This document shows positions 9,808 through 18,943 of a stretch of DNA of 38,192 nucleotides, piece after piece. The position numbers and the translations under genes are program-made. Each line of letters starts with the position of its first letter. Position 1 is the stretch's first letter. The DNA comes from Verrucomicrobiales bacterium (GTDB lineage Bacteria > Verrucomicrobiota > Verrucomicrobiia > Verrucomicrobiales > DEV007), in the NCBI GenBank assembly GCA_028281705.1, contig JANQJH010000260.1:1-38192 (forward strand), given 5' to 3'. Under the pieces are notes generated by a model that made no database searches, was not told the DNA's origin, and saw nothing but the letters and a program-made list of their open reading frames with translations.

Positions 9808-9851
9808 TCTCAAAAAACTTAAACATAAACTTACACTTCAACTTAAACTCC
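9806..9851. repeat. Degenerate (ACTTAA)n hexamer tract
   Basis: Just after the prepilin stop the + strand reads as imperfect six-base units: ACTTAA, ACATAA, ACTTAC, ACTTCA, ACTTAA, ACTCCT. A similar tract lies at 18768-18800 upstream of the HNH gene. It is AT-rich in an otherwise GC-rich region and lies between convergent genes. Its role is not known. Confidence 0.4.
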
Positions 9852-9966
9852 TCCAAACAATTGTTAGTAGCACAACAATCTTGGAGATGATCTCCGGCAA
9901 ACAGAGACGCAGACGGGGCGGGCAAGAGTGTCCGCATCACTGGGCCCAGCCTATTCGGAAGTTCCC

Positions 9967-12900
9967 CTACAAATCCGAAACACCGGGAGATCCCCCTTTC
10001 CGCTTACTTCGGCTCCAACTGGCGGCCTCCCCCGGACTCTTCCCCGGTGCCGAGAACACGAGGGAATAGCCGTCTCCATCTGCCTCCTCCGGCCAGGGGG
10101 CCTTGTCATTGTAGACAAGTTCCGTGATGGACGTTAAATCGGCCGCCCGAATGCCAAGCGGCTCGCCATCGTTGCTCAAGCTCCCGGAGTATTCACCGGC
10201 GATCGGACGCTCCTTGCCATAACGGAATTCGAAGGCAGCACGATTCTTCACCAAGAGCAGGTGTTCCCCAGGGCCCAGCGTCTGCTGGGTGCCGGCGTTG
10301 AAATCAAAGTAGATTCCGTTGGTAAACGACACATCCGTTAGATTGATCGCGTGTGACCCAATGTTGCTCAGTTCGACAAACTCGAAATCGCCTCGATCAT
10401 CATGCCCGGCTCTTTCCTCAGCATCGGTCGCCTGCGCGGGACGGTACATGATTTCCGTAATCCGAAGATTGTCCCCGCGGGCCGCGACCTCGTCCACAAG
10501 GAATCTAGCAGATACCAGCGCTGACCAATCACCACGAGGCGTTCGCATCCGCGCTTGCACGGTGACACTCTGATCCAACGTCAGTGCAGCCTCATGCGAT
10601 CCGCTCTGGATACCCTTCGAATTCACCTTTCCGCCGAGGAGGCGCGGGTCGCTGCCATCGGTCGTATAGATCAGTTGATCACCTTGATTGCCGCTGATCG
10701 TGAGCGTTGCTTCGGATCGTACTTCACCGCCGTGTGGGGAGAAGGACGGGGCTATCACATTGGGATAGAGCTGATCTTCCTTGAGCTGATTGAGAACAAT
10801 CGACGCTCGCGTCGGAAGAAAACTCCGCACCACATTGTCGATGGCCGCCTCCCAATCGCTCTTTGTGAAACGCCGTCTGCCTTGGGCATCACCCCAGCGT
10901 GCGGAATGCGCGATCATGGCAGGCCCGACTTGCCGAGCGCGCCGCTGAAAACGCTCGATCGTCGTTTCCGGCGTCAGCGCGCCGCCATTGAAGAAATGCC
11001 GATGAATTCGATCGGCGAAGAGCAAACGGTACTCGGCCGAACTCACCAGGTTCTCGTGAATCCACTCCGGATTGCTGTAAGGCTGACTCTGTGGACCCGC
11101 CGTGAGAGGACCGGTGCGATCATAGACGGCCGTGGGCACATCCATGGTGTGTTCCCCGTCGTGACAAAAAAACTGAAACCCCTGATCGCCCTCGCGATGG
11201 TAGAGGCTGTGCCAATTGTTCGCCTTCCGATACCGTAGAAACCGGGACATGGGAGCATCTCCATCGCCCATGAAGAATATGATGAGCATGTAATCGATCA
11301 GATTCTCGGGATCCAGCAATACTGGCAAGCTGAGGTCGCGCCGGCCCGTGGCATCTCGCCCCATCATTTTGAAATAAGTCGCCTCCGCCGGCTGATTCCT
11401 CATGGCAACGGCAAGCTCCCAGAGCTCGTTCCAAGCTTCCATGTTCCCGTCCGTCGCCTCAGTGTGGTAACCCGCCACACGATTGGCGCATTTCACGGCG
11501 TCGAACTCCTCTTTCTCCCCGCCGAAATAAGTCTCTCCGTACGCCGCCTTGGGACGCTCTTGGGATTGATAGACCCCCCAATAGATACCGTTGATATAAA
11601 GATGATAGTATCGACTGCGCGTGTAGGGTTGACCAATGATGGCCTGGGTATCACGGGCGAAGACGTCACGGACAAACGTGTGCTTGGTCGGATCGCTATC
11701 GGAAGCCGCGTTTCGCGCCCAGGAGTGATTGGCCGTGGTGCGAAAATCGAGGTTATCGAATCGATCCGCTCCTTCAGCGCCAAAAACCGGGTACTTCAAT
11801 TTGGCCTCACCATAGGCTTTGCGGAAGAAGGTGCGGAACCCGTGCTTGTAGAACCAAGGAGAGCGCGTGTAGCCGCCGCGCACTCGAAGGCCGGCATTGA
11901 TCTGGAAGCCCTTGGTCCCATCGGGAAAGATCATCTCCAGGGAAATCGGACGCTCCCAGGCACGACCGTGCTGGAGGGCGTTGACGTAGATGCCCTTGGA
12001 GGCGCCCGCGAAATCGTCCATGGAGACGGCAATCGAGACCGTGGGGATCGCCTTGAGAGAGGCGATGACCTCCGCACGCGGGTGAAGCTGGCCGACAATC
12101 TGCGGGTCCATCCCATAGTTAAAGACCTGGCGATTCACCGGGGCGCTGGGCCAGCCTGGGGGCGCCGACCCATCCGCCGACTGGTCAATGACGTCATTGA
12201 GAAAGAAATACGAGTAGGTGGAAACGGTCGGTTTGTAACCGTCGTTGATCGCCGCAGTACGGAGGATGGTCGTGCCACTGATGGTTAGAGGCGACGTGTA
12301 GGCGGGACTGTCGATCGTCGGCTCGCTCCCATCGAGCGTGTAGCGGATGCCGTCATCCTCGCTCTCGAGCGTCAATTCAAACGGATCCTCATAAAAGCCG
12401 TGGGGCTGACTGGCGGTCACTTCGTCGGCAAACCCCTTGTAGGATTGTCCGTTCGACTCTCCGGGCGTCGGTTGAGGAAGGTAACCCGCCGCCCCCAGCG
12501 TGGCCCCCGCGGGACGAACGAATTGAAGCTCCGGCAGGATGAGCAGGTCTGAGCTGGCAGTTCCGCCATTCAATCCGTGAATCGCCAGCACGTTCTTCCC
12601 TCGACGAAGACGGTTGACATGCTCGGTGATATCAAAATCCTCAAACACCACAGCCGCAGTGTCAGGATTGTCCGCCACCGCTCCGGAGTTGTAACGCACC
12701 CGGTTGGGAGCGTTCACCTGGGCGACCTTGGCCCCATTCACATAAGCCACAAAGCCGTCGTCGTATTTCATGCGCAGCACCAAGCGGACACCCGGCGGGA
12801 CCGTGGTGAGGTCAAATGGGATACGAACATAGACCGAGGCGTTGATCCCATACATACGGCGGGTGAGATCGCCATTCTTGCCGAAAAGATTCTCATAACC

Positions 12901-13512
12901 CCGGCCGCGCTCGATCCCTAGACCCGTATTGGCACTGAGCCAACCCGCATCATCAAATCCGGTCGCCACCCAAGCTCGTCCGATCTCGGAATCGGGCACC
13001 AGCACTTTGCTCGAAGCTCCGGACTCGATCAAAGTCGTGCGCGAGACGGTGCTCTTCATCTCTCTTCCATAGGCAACGTCCGGCTCCTGCTCGGGAATGT
13101 CCTTGTACTCATCGACCGGCACGCCGTCAGGCCCGACCAAGGCGAGGTAATCGTCCTCCTCCGAAAGCGTGAAATTGGCGTGCCAAGGGGAGCCACCCGC
13201 GCGCCCCTGCCCCGAGGCGATGACAATGGCAAAGGCGTTCACCTGCAATGTCGCCGCGGGGAGCGCCCATTTCTTGAGGTCGTTCCGGTCGTTGGTCAGA
13301 AAATACCCGTCCAGCGAAAGAGCATTTCCGGGACCCGGATGGCAAATTTCAATCCAGGGGTAAGACTGGCCCGCTCCCTCGCCAGGCGTCTCTGACTCGT
13401 TGATGGTCAAGAACTCGGAAATGAAAGGATGCTCCGCAGCCAAGGTCGCGTTCACGAAAAAGAATGGCACAAGGAAACCCGGCCGTAAAAATGATTTTGT
13501 TAGAATTTTCAT
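9967..13512 (-). CDS. Secreted CotH-family protein with lamin-tail and chitobiase-like C-terminal domains
   Basis: 1181 residues from the ATG at 13512. The frame is open to 13647, but only the later start places a signal peptide (basic MKILTKSFLRPGF, hydrophobic stretch, cleavage near TLAA) at the N-terminus. Domains in order: lamin-tail domain (about 25-135), a beta-sandwich jelly-roll region with an FDLTT segment (about 210-330), a chitobiase/hexosaminidase C-terminal-like domain with YTLDGSEP (about 364-430), CotH kinase-like domain (about 490-870, including LRVRGGYTR, YHLYINGIYWGVYQSQERP and FFCHDGEHTMD), a second chitobiase-like domain with YTTDGSDPR (about 920-1005) and a second lamin-tail domain with ITEIMYRP (about 1010-1160). 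CotH proteins are atypical secreted kinases; this architecture is frequent in Verrucomicrobia and Planctomycetes and its substrate is unknown. It is divergent from the next gene. Confidence 0.88.
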   Translation of the reverse strand: MKILTKSFLRPGFLVPFFFVNATLAAEHPFISEFLTINESETPGEGAGQSYPWIEICHPGPGNALSLDGYFLTNDRNDLKKWALPAATLQVNAFAIVIASGQGRAGGSPWHANFTLSEEDDYLALVGPDGVPVDEYKDIPEQEPDVAYGREMKSTVSRTTLIESGASSKVLVPDSEIGRAWVATGFDDAGWLSANTGLGIERGRGYENLFGKNGDLTRRMYGINASVYVRIPFDLTTVPPGVRLVLRMKYDDGFVAYVNGAKVAQVNAPNRVRYNSGAVADNPDTAAVVFEDFDITEHVNRLRRGKNVLAIHGLNGGTASSDLLILPELQFVRPAGATLGAAGYLPQPTPGESNGQSYKGFADEVTASQPHGFYEDPFELTLESEDDGIRYTLDGSEPTIDSPAYTSPLTISGTTILRTAAINDGYKPTVSTYSYFFLNDVIDQSADGSAPPGWPSAPVNRQVFNYGMDPQIVGQLHPRAEVIASLKAIPTVSIAVSMDDFAGASKGIYVNALQHGRAWERPISLEMIFPDGTKGFQINAGLRVRGGYTRSPWFYKHGFRTFFRKAYGEAKLKYPVFGAEGADRFDNLDFRTTANHSWARNAASDSDPTKHTFVRDVFARDTQAIIGQPYTRSRYYHLYINGIYWGVYQSQERPKAAYGETYFGGEKEEFDAVKCANRVAGYHTEATDGNMEAWNELWELAVAMRNQPAEATYFKMMGRDATGRRDLSLPVLLDPENLIDYMLIIFFMGDGDAPMSRFLRYRKANNWHSLYHREGDQGFQFFCHDGEHTMDVPTAVYDRTGPLTAGPQSQPYSNPEWIHENLVSSAEYRLLFADRIHRHFFNGGALTPETTIERFQRRARQVGPAMIAHSARWGDAQGRRRFTKSDWEAAIDNVVRSFLPTRASIVLNQLKEDQLYPNVIAPSFSPHGGEVRSEATLTISGNQGDQLIYTTDGSDPRLLGGKVNSKGIQSGSHEAALTLDQSVTVQARMRTPRGDWSALVSARFLVDEVAARGDNLRITEIMYRPAQATDAEERAGHDDRGDFEFVELSNIGSHAINLTDVSFTNGIYFDFNAGTQQTLGPGEHLLLVKNRAAFEFRYGKERPIAGEYSGSLSNDGEPLGIRAADLTSITELVYNDKAPWPEEADGDGYSLVFSAPGKSPGEAASWSRSKRKGGSPGVSDL

Positions 13513-13728
13513 CACCCAAAAACGCGTACAAACAAGGTAGAAGTCTATCGATGGTGTGTCACCATGCAACTCGGGCAGGGGATGCTCCCGCCACGCGCCC
13601 ATCCAGGGCAACGGCTTCGTCACCAACGCTCTAGCTTTCCAGTCCAAGAAAGATCGACAGCCACGGTCAATTGGGAGAAACTGAGGCGCATCGCCGAGTC
13701 GAGTTCACCATTCGTTCTTCCGAGCACT

Positions 13729-16700
13729 ATGAGCCTGATCGCGTTCTTCTTGGGATTCTTCGCCTGGATGATCATTCTCGGCGTCGTCACGGCGGAGGAG
13801 GCCGCCATCCCGGTGCGGCCCACCGTCCGTCTCTCGCCCCAACCGGTTTGGGTCATCCCCTACGGAGGCGAATTCTGGCGGGCGGATTCGAACGGCTCCG
13901 ACATCGATCTCTCCGGATTCATCGAACGAACGACCCACGTCTGGAAGCACGGGGCTGTGGCCGGCTCCCACTACCACGCCGCACTGCATGGTGATACCCT
14001 CACATTCATCACGAAAGGAGCAACCGAGGCCCGGGTCGATCTGCAAACGCTCTCCACTTCCAATCCAGCACCTTGGAATTTCCACGGGAATGTGGCCCAG
14101 CGCCTCCTCCAGCACCCTCTTGGTCTGGTGGAACACCTCGAAGCCCGCCGGGACGGCCTCGCCCTCACCTGGATTCTCCGGCGACGGCCGCCCTCTGACA
14201 CCTTCGCCATCGAAATCGGTGTCAGCGCCAGCGGCTACGCCGGCAAATCCAAACATGGCCATCATTTTACCGACGCCTATGGTACGGCACGAATCCGTTT
14301 TGGGAGCGTCGTCCTCGTCGATCGCCTGGGGAATCGCTCGCCCGCCGCCGTCCAGTGGGACAGCGAAGGCGATCGCCTTCGCATCGAAGTCCCCGCAGCC
14401 GTTCTCGCCACGGCCGCCTACCCGCTCGCCATCGATCCCGTGATCGGCCCGGAATTCGAGATCGATGTACCGGCGGAGAAGATCCGGCCAGCCAAGCTCC
14501 CGGATGTGGCCACGAATGGTCAGAACTACCTCGTGGTCAGCCAGCAGGACATCATTATGGGGTTCCGGATCACCCAGCAGATCTGGGGCACGCTCCTCTC
14601 CTTGGACGGCGATGTGTTGGACAATTTCCCCATTGGCCAATCCGATGACGGCGGCAGTTCGCGCGCCATCATTCCCTCGGTGGCGAGCAATGGCCGTGAC
14701 TATCTCGTGGTGTGGTCTGACAATCGATCACAACGGGAAGGCGGCTTTCCTCCTCCAGCTGATCTCATGGGGATGCGTATTGCGGGCGACGGTGCCCTGC
14801 TCGATGGCGAGGGATTTGTCATCGCCGACGACGCCGTGGGACACAATTTCGTCGACGTCGCCTCCGACGGCACAAACTACCTCATTGCGTGGGAACACTT
14901 CCCCGTCGGCGAAACCTTCAAGGTGCGCTCAGCCATTATTGCAGGAAGCGGAGAAATCTCGAAGCCACCCATCACCGTGCTTGGTGAAGCAGGCACCCAG
15001 GGACCTCCTCAAATCGCGTTTGGCGGCGAGCACTATCTCGTTGTCTGGGGATCGGGCCAGGTTCGCGGTGCCCGCGTACATCCAGACGGATCGGTCATCG
15101 CATCCGGCGCCTTCCCCATTGGACCGCAGGGCCAGCAGGTCAAATTTCCTAACGTCGGCTTCAACGGAACCGATTTCCTGGTCACGTGGGGAAACCTCGT
15201 CCCGCCGAAGTTTCGGCTCCAGGGCTCGCTCGTCACGGCCTCTGGCGAGGTCGTACACCCGGAGGGGATTCTCATCGGTGACGAGGCCCAGGTCTTCGGC
15301 AACGTCTCTCACCCCTCGGCCATCGTGGGGGCAGGAACGGATTTCCTCGTCAACTGGATCAACGGCAATGAGCTGAAGGGAACCGTGGTTTCCGGAACCA
15401 ACGGGGCCTCATCGAGTCCGGAGGGAACGCCCCTGAGCGAGGCCGGAGTGGTGACCAAGGTTGTCGCGGTGCCCAACCCTTCGGGCGGCGCCTTCGTCGT
15501 GTGGAACGATCTGCGATTTGCCAGCAACGGGGTCGATTCCACCTTTCTCGCCGTCAATCTCGATGCCGCGGGAGCGATTGCCGAACCGCCCGGCGAGTTC
15601 CCTGTCATTCTCACCCGCAACAGCCAAACCCAGCCGGAGATCGCTTCGAACGGCCAAGGCTTCCTCGTGGTTTGGGACGACGACCGCAACCAGGCGGTGG
15701 CCGGCTCCGATGTGCTCGGATTCAGGCTCGATGCCGAGGGGAAACTCCTCGACGCAGAAGCCCTCCCCATCGGTGTGGGCCCCGGCCCGCAATCGTTCGC
15801 CGGCGTGGCGAGCAATGGCACGGACTACTTGGTGGTCTGGAACGACAATCGCAAACGCGTGGAGCGGTTTCCCGGCCAGCCGGCCTTCGGATTCGATGAC
15901 GATCACGAGATCTATGGTGCCCGCGTCCGAGCCTCCGATGGCGTCGTCCTCGAACCGGAAGGGTTTCCCATCGCTGAGGCGCCTAACCAACAAGTGGTTC
16001 CCGTCGTCGCCGGCACACCCAATGGCTACCTGGTGGTTTGGGAGGACCGGCGAAATTCCCCGCAGTTTGGCTTCGAGTCGGACGTCTACGGTGCCCGTGT
16101 CAGTTCCGAGGGAGTCGTTCTCGATCCCAGTGGCATCCCCATCGACGCGCAAGAGAACGAACAAGCTAACCAGGTTTTCGCGGCTGGCAACGGCAGTGAT
16201 TTTCTCGTTTCCTGGATCGTGAGCAAGAGCGAGACCGTGGATAACACAACGTCCAACTGGAGCGAACTCTTGGCCAGGAGGATCTCGCCGGAGGGCGCCA
16301 TCCTCGATCCCGCACTGCTGCCAATCAGCGTGGCGCGCAGTTTCAAATCCTTTCCGGAAATCGCCTCCAGTGGTGGGGACTTCTTGGTCGTCTGGTCAGA
16401 CAACCAAGACAATACCGAGAACCGCGACATCTGGGGGGCTCGTATCTCCGCCGCCGGTGAATTGCTCGACCCCGGTGGGTTCGTTCTCAATGCCGGTAAT
16501 GATTTCGAAACCGATCCCGTGGTTGCCGGGTACGATGACGGATACATGGTGATCTGGGCCGATGAACCCAATCCCTCCTCGGACATCAACGGCGCCCGTG
16601 TCGGGCTCGATGGCACGGTCATGGATCCCTCCGGTTTTGATGTCGCCGTGGGCGAGAGTGACGAATTCGAACCCGCCATCACTCATCTGGCCGACGGGCG

Positions 16701-17019
16701 ATTTCTCGTCGCCTTCGAGCAGATCGATGCCTTCGCTTTCCCGCGGATTCGCGGAATCATCCTAACTGAAAACGGCGTCACCGCCCCATCCAACCCGGTG
16801 CGAATCACTGCCATTGTGCACGACGAACGCGGGATCACGCTGACATGGACGTCCAACAGCGGCAGAAGCTATCGCGTGCGTCACAGCGCCAGCATGATGC
16901 CCGATGGCTGGACCGACCTGACCGGAGATGTCACGGCGACATCAGCTTCCACTTCAAAGACCGACAGCACCGTCGGCGGGGTCTTGGAGCGCTATTATCA
17001 GGTGGTCGAGCTACCCTGA
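13729..17019 (+). CDS. Secreted repeat protein, probably beta-propeller-like, with a C-terminal beta-sandwich
   Basis: 1096 residues from the ATG at 13729. The frame is open from 13564, but the later start gives a signal peptide (MSLIAFFLGFFAWMIILGVV, then TAEEA). After an N-terminal domain (about 25-240) there are many diverged repeats of 80-110 residues with the signature NG-DYLVVW-D-R followed by GAR---DG--LD--G-PI, for example NGTDYLVVWNDNRK and GYLVVWEDRRN. Repeats with this signature occur in secreted proteins of myxobacteria and Verrucomicrobia and suggest blade-like beta sheets. Residues about 1025-1096 form a fibronectin-like module with LTWTSNSGRSYRVRHS, a common C-terminal module in this phylum. 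The next gene begins three bases after the stop, so the two are probably co-transcribed. Function is not known; binding or adhesion is a guess. Confidence 0.8.
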   Translation: MSLIAFFLGFFAWMIILGVVTAEEAAIPVRPTVRLSPQPVWVIPYGGEFWRADSNGSDIDLSGFIERTTHVWKHGAVAGSHYHAALHGDTLTFITKGATEARVDLQTLSTSNPAPWNFHGNVAQRLLQHPLGLVEHLEARRDGLALTWILRRRPPSDTFAIEIGVSASGYAGKSKHGHHFTDAYGTARIRFGSVVLVDRLGNRSPAAVQWDSEGDRLRIEVPAAVLATAAYPLAIDPVIGPEFEIDVPAEKIRPAKLPDVATNGQNYLVVSQQDIIMGFRITQQIWGTLLSLDGDVLDNFPIGQSDDGGSSRAIIPSVASNGRDYLVVWSDNRSQREGGFPPPADLMGMRIAGDGALLDGEGFVIADDAVGHNFVDVASDGTNYLIAWEHFPVGETFKVRSAIIAGSGEISKPPITVLGEAGTQGPPQIAFGGEHYLVVWGSGQVRGARVHPDGSVIASGAFPIGPQGQQVKFPNVGFNGTDFLVTWGNLVPPKFRLQGSLVTASGEVVHPEGILIGDEAQVFGNVSHPSAIVGAGTDFLVNWINGNELKGTVVSGTNGASSSPEGTPLSEAGVVTKVVAVPNPSGGAFVVWNDLRFASNGVDSTFLAVNLDAAGAIAEPPGEFPVILTRNSQTQPEIASNGQGFLVVWDDDRNQAVAGSDVLGFRLDAEGKLLDAEALPIGVGPGPQSFAGVASNGTDYLVVWNDNRKRVERFPGQPAFGFDDDHEIYGARVRASDGVVLEPEGFPIAEAPNQQVVPVVAGTPNGYLVVWEDRRNSPQFGFESDVYGARVSSEGVVLDPSGIPIDAQENEQANQVFAAGNGSDFLVSWIVSKSETVDNTTSNWSELLARRISPEGAILDPALLPISVARSFKSFPEIASSGGDFLVVWSDNQDNTENRDIWGARISAAGELLDPGGFVLNAGNDFETDPVVAGYDDGYMVIWADEPNPSSDINGARVGLDGTVMDPSGFDVAVGESDEFEPAITHLADGRFLVAFEQIDAFAFPRIRGIILTENGVTAPSNPVRITAIVHDERGITLTWTSNSGRSYRVRHSASMMPDGWTDLTGDVTATSASTSKTDSTVGGVLERYYQVVELP

Positions 17020-17022
17020 GTC

Positions 17023-18051
17023 ATGACGCGGGATCCCAAGGTTCTCCACGTTGTGAGTTGTCACGCCGAAGGCGAGGTCGGCGATGTGATCATTGACGGC
17101 GTGGCGCCACCACCAGGCGAAACCCTTTGGGAACAGCGAACCTTCCTCGCAGAGGACGAATCGCTGCGCAACTTCGTCCTCAATGAACCGCGCGGCGGCG
17201 TCTTCCGGCATGTGAATCTCCTCGTTCCGCCCATCGCTCCCAGAGCGCAGATGGGCTTCCTCATCATGGAGCCGGCCGACACGCCACCGATGTCCGGATC
17301 CAATTCCATCTGTGTCGCCACGGTGCTCCTGGACCATGGCATCCTCCCCATGACTGAGCCGGAAACGCGCCTCGTTCTCGAGGCGCCGGGAGGGTTGGTA
17401 GAAGTGCGCGCCCAGTGCCGGAACGGCAAAGCCGAACGCATCACCATCACCAATGTTCCCTCCTTCGCCGCCCAGTTAGACGTGCCCCTTGAAGTGGAAG
17501 GCCACGGCACACTCACGGTCGATACCGCCTACGGAGGCGACAGCTTTGTCATCGTCGACGCCGCCGAACTCGGCGTCGAGATTGCACCTCAGGAAGCGCG
17601 GACGCTCTCCGTGCTCGGCATGAAGATCGTTGCCGCAGCTAACGAACAGCTCGGCTTCGTCCACCCCGAGAACCCCGATTGGAATCACCTCTCCTTCTGC
17701 CAATTCGCAGGACCTTTGGTGCGTGAGAACCACATCCTCACGGGCCCGAACGCCGTCGCCATCCGCCCGGGCAAGATCGATCGCAGCCCCACCGGGACCG
17801 GATGCTCGGCGCGGATGGCCGTCCTCCATCGCAAAGGACTCATGGCGCCGGGCGAGACCTACCGCGCCCGTTCCATCATCGGATCCGAGTTTCTCTGCGG
17901 GATTGAGAAAGTAACCAGAGTGGGCGAATTTCCCGCCATCCACCCGAGCATCTCCGGCCGCGCCTGGATCACCGGCACCCACCGGCACACCCTCCACCCG
18001 GAAGACCCCTGGCCCGAGGGTTATCGACTTTCGGATACGTGGCCCGCGTAG
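17023..18051 (+). CDS. Proline racemase-family enzyme (hydroxyproline epimerase/dehydratase type) with Ser/Cys active site
   Basis: 342 residues, the usual length. Conserved features are [11 protein letters not shown] near the N-terminus, [10 protein letters not shown], the first active-site loop [10 protein letters not shown], the [10 protein letters not shown] segment around residues 167-176, and the second loop [12 protein letters not shown]. The family uses two catalytic residues. Proline racemase and typical 4-hydroxyproline 2-epimerase have Cys/Cys, and trans-3-hydroxyproline dehydratase has Cys/Thr. Here the first residue is Ser91 and the second Cys261, the less common Ser/Cys arrangement. 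Exact substrate cannot be assigned from sequence; hydroxyproline epimerisation or weak dehydration are the candidates. No hydroxyproline catabolic genes are adjacent. It starts three bases after the large repeat protein. Confidence 0.85.
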   Translation: MTRDPKVLHVVSCHAEGEVGDVIIDGVAPPPGETLWEQRTFLAEDESLRNFVLNEPRGGVFRHVNLLVPPIAPRAQMGFLIMEPADTPPMSGSNSICVATVLLDHGILPMTEPETRLVLEAPGGLVEVRAQCRNGKAERITITNVPSFAAQLDVPLEVEGHGTLTVDTAYGGDSFVIVDAAELGVEIAPQEARTLSVLGMKIVAAANEQLGFVHPENPDWNHLSFCQFAGPLVRENHILTGPNAVAIRPGKIDRSPTGTGCSARMAVLHRKGLMAPGETYRARSIIGSEFLCGIEKVTRVGEFPAIHPSISGRAWITGTHRHTLHPEDPWPEGYRLSDTWPA

Positions 18052-18103
18052 TCAGCTACGGTAAGAAAAGAGGAAGCGGAAATTGGCAAGCCCCTCACCA
18101 TGA

Positions 18104-18130
18104 TGCCGGCGCCACGGAATGACGCCGGCA
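18104..18130. other. Hairpin between convergent genes
   Basis: TGCCGGCG at 18104-18111 pairs perfectly with CGCCGGCA at 18123-18130 across an 11-base loop. It lies between the convergent racemase-family and HNH genes and could stop transcription from both sides, but no T-run follows on either strand. Confidence 0.3.
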
Positions 18131-18169
18131 CCATGGACGGATGGGTTCCGCAGCCAGCAATCTAACTAA

Positions 18170-18754
18170 CTAACTTTTTCTCAGAAAGCATTCCCAATCC
18201 GGGATGTCGTGGGTATTCTTCAAGAGAAACGTCACCGGAACCTGCCGCGGAGACGAGGGCTCGGCGATCAAGCGCAGTCCCGCCTCGGCCGGAGTCCGGT
18301 CAGCTTTTCGAGTGTTCACCCTTCGGTCGGCCAGGACGCAGTTATCCCACGTCGTCAGACCGCCTCGCGACCGGGGAATGACGTGGTCGATGTTGCCTTC
18401 GCCCGGTTCCAGCGCACGGCCTGTGTACTGACACCGGTTTCCATCGCGTTGCCGCACGGCGCGGAGACTGAACTTCGGCCGCTTCAGAGGCACGCGATTG
18501 TAATTGGCCAGGACCACCACCGTCGGCACGCGCACGGGACCGTGCACCGTGCCGATCGATTCATCCCCGGCTCTCACCGGCAAGGTCTTCCATTTCTCCC
18601 ACGTCGTCGGCACCATGCGGTCTGTCCCATGGATATCGAGCGCCGTGACCACATCCGTCGCCATTTGGGCAAAGGCCATCGCCGGCGGCGTCGTATTGAT
18701 GGCCTGCCAGTTCCGATTGAGAACAAGGACAATGTTTTTATGTAAAGCACTCAT
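18170..18754 (-). CDS. HNH endonuclease
   Basis: 194 residues. The C-terminal half carries the HNH (beta-beta-alpha metal) fold: CQYTGR at 108-113, NIDHVIPRSRGG around 121-132 with the Asp123-His124 pair, WDNC at 136-139 and VNTRKADRTP after it. Many relatives have CxxC in the first knuckle; here the second Cys is Thr, leaving Cys108 and Cys139. The N-terminal 100 residues (VLNRNWQAIN, VVLANYNRVPLKRPKFSLRA) match the long HNH proteins common in bacterial chromosomes and phages. It is likely a DNA nuclease; its biological role is not known. It is on the same strand as the slipin and the tRNA array upstream. HNH genes have been noted beside tRNA arrays in other bacteria, so the link may be meaningful. 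Confidence 0.88.
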   Translation of the reverse strand: MSALHKNIVLVLNRNWQAINTTPPAMAFAQMATDVVTALDIHGTDRMVPTTWEKWKTLPVRAGDESIGTVHGPVRVPTVVVLANYNRVPLKRPKFSLRAVRQRDGNRCQYTGRALEPGEGNIDHVIPRSRGGLTTWDNCVLADRRVNTRKADRTPAEAGLRLIAEPSSPRQVPVTFLLKNTHDIPDWECFLRKS

Positions 18755-18767
18755 TTCACTATCATTT

Positions 18768-18800
18768 CATCAAAATTTAAACATAGACTTAAACTCACAC
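18768..18800. repeat. Degenerate (ACTTAA)n hexamer tract
   Basis: The + strand reads ATTTAA, ACATAG, ACTTAA, ACTCAC, ACTAAT, similar to the tract at 9806-9851. It lies just upstream of the HNH start on the minus strand, so it may form part of its 5' region. No function is known. Confidence 0.35.
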
Positions 18801-18856
18801 TAATCCCGAAGCCTAAGTTCACGGGTGTTCGTTCTATGACGCTGCCTTCCACCGCA

Positions 18857-18900
18857 GGGCAACCCGTCCCCCGCTCTCTTCAACGAGGAACGGGCTGCCC
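18857..18900 (-). terminator. Possible terminator of the slipin gene
   Basis: GGGCAACCCGT (18857-18867) pairs with ACGGGCTGCCC (18890-18900) with one A-C mismatch and a long loop. It is about 45 bases after the slipin stop on the minus strand. No T-run follows, so intrinsic termination is uncertain. Confidence 0.35.
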
Positions 18901-18943
18901 CGGTCGCCAGTCGACCGCTTTTTCTCCATCGCTCACCAATCCG

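Noticed and set aside
13564-13728. Upstream start of the large repeat protein
   Set aside because: The extra 55 residues are basic and precede a clear signal peptide at 13729, so they are unlikely to be translated.
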